Below are positions 4,478-6,388 of a DNA stretch of 6,388 nucleotides, one piece after another; the first letter of the stretch is position 1, and every line of letters begins with the position of its first letter. Both the position numbers and the translations under genes were made by a program. Source of the stretch: Planctomycetota bacterium (GTDB lineage Bacteria > Planctomycetota > Phycisphaerae > Phycisphaerales > UBA1924); contig JAEYNG010000198.1 in NCBI GenBank assembly GCA_023412695.1, positions 1-6,388 on the forward strand, given 5' to 3'. The notes beneath the pieces were generated by a model. That model searched no databases. It had not been told where the DNA came from and saw only the letters and a list, made by a program, of their open reading frames with translations.

Positions 4478-5485
4478 ATGACCGCACGGTACGTCGATTA
4501 CTACAACGTTCTGGGTGTGAAGCGTGACGCGTCGCAGGAGGACATCCAGCGCGCCTATCGGACCGCCGCGAGGAAGTACCACCCGGACGTCAACAAGGAG
4601 CCGGGCTCGCAGCAGAAGTTCCAGGCGGTCCAGGAGGCGTACGAGGTCCTCAAGGACGCCGAGCGACGGAAGCGGTACGACCAGCTCGGCGCGGACTACA
4701 AGCCGGGGCAGGAGTTCCGCCCACCGCCGGGCTGGGGCGGGAGCGGCCGCGGCGGCGGATTCCGCGTGAACTTCGGCGGCGATGGCGGGCCGGAGACGGC
4801 GTTCAGCGGGAGTAACTTCTCGGAGTTCTTCGAGTCACTGTTCGGCGGTGGATTCGACCCGTTCTCGGAAACGCCCGGCGCTCGGGCACGCGCGGGGGGT
4901 CGCGCCTCACGCCGGCACGCGGAGGCTCGCGGGCCACGGCGCGGGCAAGACGCAGAAGCGGAGTTGACGATCTCGCTGGCCGATGCGGCACTGCGTGCCA
5001 CGAAGCGTGTCTCCCTCTCCGACGGCACGAGCGGGACACGCACGCTCGACGTTCGCATTCCCGCGGGCGTGACTGACGGGACAACAATCCGCCTCGCCGG
5101 GCAAGGAAGCCCCGGCGCAAGCAGCGGGCCGGCGGGCGATCTGCTCCTGCGGATCCGCGTCGCGCCCGATCCGCGGTTCCGAACTGATCCGACCGATCCT
5201 TACACGCTGATCACCACGGTGCCGATCGCGCCGTGGGAGGCTGCGCTGGGCGCGAAAGTACCGCTGCGAACGCTCGATTCGGAGATCACAGTCACGATCC
5301 CGCCGGGGACATCAAGCGGTCAGCGCCTGCGAATCCGCGGGCACGGTTTGCCGAACAAGTCAGGGGAGCGTGCGGACCTCCTGGGTGAAATCCGCATCAT
5401 GATGCCGAAATCAATCGACCCGGAGGCACGCACGCTCTATGAACAGCTGGCGGCGAGGTCGAACTTCGACCCCCGCGCCTCGTAG
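4478..5485 (+). CDS. DnaJ/CbpA-type co-chaperone (class II J-domain protein, no zinc finger)
   Basis: J-proteins deliver clients to DnaK and stimulate its ATPase. The 335-residue protein has a J domain at about 5-72 ('DYYNVLGVKRDASQEDIQRAYR', HPD at 35-37, 'FQAVQEAYEVLKD', 'RRKRYDQLG'). A Gly/Phe-rich region runs about 84-133, and a positively charged Arg/Ala/Gly-rich linker about 134-156. Two beta-rich client-binding domains follow: about 157-232 ('AELTISLADAALRATKRVSL', 'RIPAGVTDGTTIRLAGQG') and 235-310 ('TVPIAPWEAALGAKV.LRTLD', 'IPPGTSSGQRLRIRGHGLP'). The four CxxCxGxG zinc repeats of true DnaJ are absent, so it is CbpA-like. The J domain begins four residues after the ATG, which supports the start although no Shine-Dalgarno is visible. 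It is divergent from the hsp20 pair with a matching upstream element, and is followed 51 bp later by yugP. dnaK and grpE are not in the window. Confidence 0.93.
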   Translation: MTARYVDYYNVLGVKRDASQEDIQRAYRTAARKYHPDVNKEPGSQQKFQAVQEAYEVLKDAERRKRYDQLGADYKPGQEFRPPPGWGGSGRGGGFRVNFGGDGGPETAFSGSNFSEFFESLFGGGFDPFSETPGARARAGGRASRRHAEARGPRRGQDAEAELTISLADAALRATKRVSLSDGTSGTRTLDVRIPAGVTDGTTIRLAGQGSPGASSGPAGDLLLRIRVAPDPRFRTDPTDPYTLITTVPIAPWEAALGAKVPLRTLDSEITVTIPPGTSSGQRLRIRGHGLPNKSGERADLLGEIRIMMPKSIDPEARTLYEQLAARSNFDPRAS

Positions 5486-5498
5486 TTTCGCTAGCAAC

Positions 5499-5519
5499 GC
5501 GGCGCGATCGTTGCGCCGC
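5499..5519 (+). other. GC-rich hairpin between the dnaJ-like gene and yugP
   Basis: A perfect 7-bp stem GCGGCGC/GCGCCGC has a 7-nt loop. It competes with GCAACG (5494-5499) pairing CGTTGC (5509-5514) and with TTGCG/CGCAA (5511-5521). There is no T-tract, so it is not a standard terminator. It lies just before the yugP ribosome binding site (AAGGAG, 5525-5530) and could affect mRNA processing or translation. Confidence 0.45.
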
Positions 5520-5536
5520 AACGGAAGGAGCTTCAG

Positions 5537-6265
5537 ATGCCCTTTGGATTCACAGGCGGCGGCGGCTCGTTCATGCCGTTCCTGCTGCTCATCATCGTCC
5601 CGCTGCTGCTCGGCCTGTGGGCGCAGTTCCGGGTGAAGTCCACCTTCGCCGCGGCCAGCCGCATCCCGGCTTCGAGCCGGATGACCGGCGCACAGGTCGC
5701 GCGGGAGATCCTTCGCGCGCACAACATCAACGACGTGGGCATCGAGGTCTCGCGCGGAATGCTCAGCGATCACTACGACCCGAAGGCCAAGATGCTCCGG
5801 CTGAGCGAGCAGGTGTACGCGGGGCATTCGGTCGCCGCGGCGGGCATCGCTGCGCACGAGGCCGGCCATGCCATCCAGCACGCGCACAACTACGGCCCGC
5901 TGAAGCTGCGGAGCGGGCTGGTTCCCCTCGCCGCGATCGGCAGCAACATCGCGAACTTCGCGATCCTAATCGGCCTGATCATGTTCGCGACGAAGCTCGG
6001 CCCGGCGATGCTGCTGGTCGGCATCGGCGGCCTGTGCCTGATGGCGCTGTTCCAGCTCATCACGCTGCCGGTCGAGTACGACGCGTCGCGCCGGGCCAAG
6101 GACCTGCTGCAATCGACCGGACTTGTCGCGCCCGGCAACGAGTCGGCCGCGATGAACGCGGTGCTCAACGCCGCGGCGTTGACGTATGTCGCGGCGCTTG
6201 TCGCGACGCTCGGCACGATCCTCTACTACGCGCTGATCCTCTTCAGCGGGCAGCGGCGGGACTAA
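5537..6265 (+). CDS. yugP: YugP-type membrane zinc metallopeptidase (Zn_peptidase_2 family)
   Basis: This 242-residue putative membrane-bound zinc protease belongs to the YugP family, whose substrates are largely unknown. After a short Gly-rich start, a hydrophobic helix (about 13-30) is followed by 'MTGAQVAREIL' (49-59), 'GMLSDHYDPKAKMLRLSEQVY' region (74-94), and the catalytic H-E-x-x-H as HEAGH (107-111). E180 in 'LPVEYDASRRA' (177-187) is the likely third zinc ligand. Further transmembrane segments lie at about 127-150, 155-177 and 214-236. Length is close to the family's usual 225-240 residues. AAGGAG lies 6 nt before the ATG. It probably shares a transcript with the dnaJ-like gene, which hints at a role in membrane protein quality control; that is inference from context. 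Its stop codon overlaps the stop of the converging minus-strand gene. Confidence 0.92.
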   Translation: MPFGFTGGGGSFMPFLLLIIVPLLLGLWAQFRVKSTFAAASRIPASSRMTGAQVAREILRAHNINDVGIEVSRGMLSDHYDPKAKMLRLSEQVYAGHSVAAAGIAAHEAGHAIQHAHNYGPLKLRSGLVPLAAIGSNIANFAILIGLIMFATKLGPAMLLVGIGGLCLMALFQLITLPVEYDASRRAKDLLQSTGLVAPGNESAAMNAVLNAAALTYVAALVATLGTILYYALILFSGQRRD

Positions 6266-6388
6266 GCCAAACCAGCGATCCCGATCATCACATCGTTCAC
6301 GTTCGTCCCTGTTGGGCCGGTCAGGATCAATGCCTGCCGGCCCTTATGCTTCGTGGCGGCATCGAGGCTGGCGAAGAACGTGTACGAG
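6262..6388 (-). CDS. C-terminal end of a glycerate 2-kinase / MOFRL-domain protein (partial)
   Basis: Only the last 41 codons and the TAG stop (6264-6262) are in the window. The translated tail contains 'YTFFASLDAAT' and then 'LILTGPTGTNVNDVMIGI'. The string 'TGPTGTNVND' is the characteristic C-terminal motif of the MOFRL domain found in type II glycerate kinases (glycerate to 2-phosphoglycerate; older annotations call them hydroxypyruvate reductase TtuD). The preceding 'S-Y-T-F-F' matches the usual 'DSY.FF..L' approach to it. The gene converges on yugP and their stop codons share bases. Nothing can be said about the catalytic N-terminal part from here. Confidence 0.82.
   Translation of the reverse strand, partial: SYTFFASLDAATKHKGRQALILTGPTGTNVNDVMIGIAGLA
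6314..6343 (+). terminator. Possible yugP terminator hairpin inside the converging kinase gene
   Basis: GGGCCGG/CCGGCCC (7 bp) continues into CAGG/CCTG (4 bp) past one bulged T, closing the loop ATCAATG. It lies 48 bp after the yugP stop and is followed by only a weak T-containing run (TTATGCTT). It is within the coding sequence of the opposite-strand gene, so it may be a coincidence of the codons for the GPTG region. Confidence 0.4.

Overview
The window is high-GC bacterial DNA from what looks like a planctomycete, most plausibly a member of the Phycisphaerae. This is inferred from three things. A membrane protein carries a pilin-like segment and an 'NHGGKGQ..LFNDGSVEWL' motif of the kind common in planctomycete pseudopilin-like (DUF1559-type) proteins. 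There is an adenosylhopane-forming radical SAM enzyme (HpnH). The overall style is G/C-ending codons with weak Shine-Dalgarno sequences. No rRNA, tRNA, CRISPR array, transposase or phage gene is visible.

Layout, left to right. (1) Positions 1-928, minus strand: hpnH, missing its 3' end. (2) 929-1216: divergent intergenic region with a perfect 12-bp palindrome. (3) 1217-3165, plus strand: a two-gene unit made of an ECF-type sigma factor and a single-pass membrane protein that starts inside the sigma stop codon (ATGA overlap). Its position suggests a sigma-factor partner, but it has no zinc-type anti-sigma motif and contains a degenerate pilin-like segment in the middle. (4) 3200-3224: a probable bidirectional terminator. 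(5) 3255-4162, minus strand: two tandem small heat-shock proteins (Hsp20), each with a strong Shine-Dalgarno that places the start well inside the longest open frame. (6) 4163-4477: a divergent heat-shock control region. (7) 4478-6265, plus strand: a class II (zinc-finger-less) DnaJ/CbpA-type co-chaperone followed 51 bp later by a YugP-type membrane zinc metallopeptidase. (8) 6262-6388, minus strand: the last 41 codons of a glycerate 2-kinase/MOFRL-type protein, overlapping the yugP stop codon tail-to-tail.

The centre of the window reads as a protein-quality-control locus: holdases (Hsp20 pair), a J-protein that would hand clients to DnaK, and a membrane protease. The strongest unexplained signal is a 21-bp element (GCGG, YTGGCACGG, three free bases, TTGAA) that occurs once in each orientation in the divergent control region. 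The copies match at 17 of 21 positions and sit 71 and 74 bp from the two start codons. It looks like a shared promoter or regulator element for the two divergent chaperone units; it resembles a sigma-54 -24/-12 promoter except at the -12 GC, and also contains a sigma-32-like TTGAA. The second notable item is the sigma-factor partner with an internal, apparently unprocessable pilin-like transmembrane domain.
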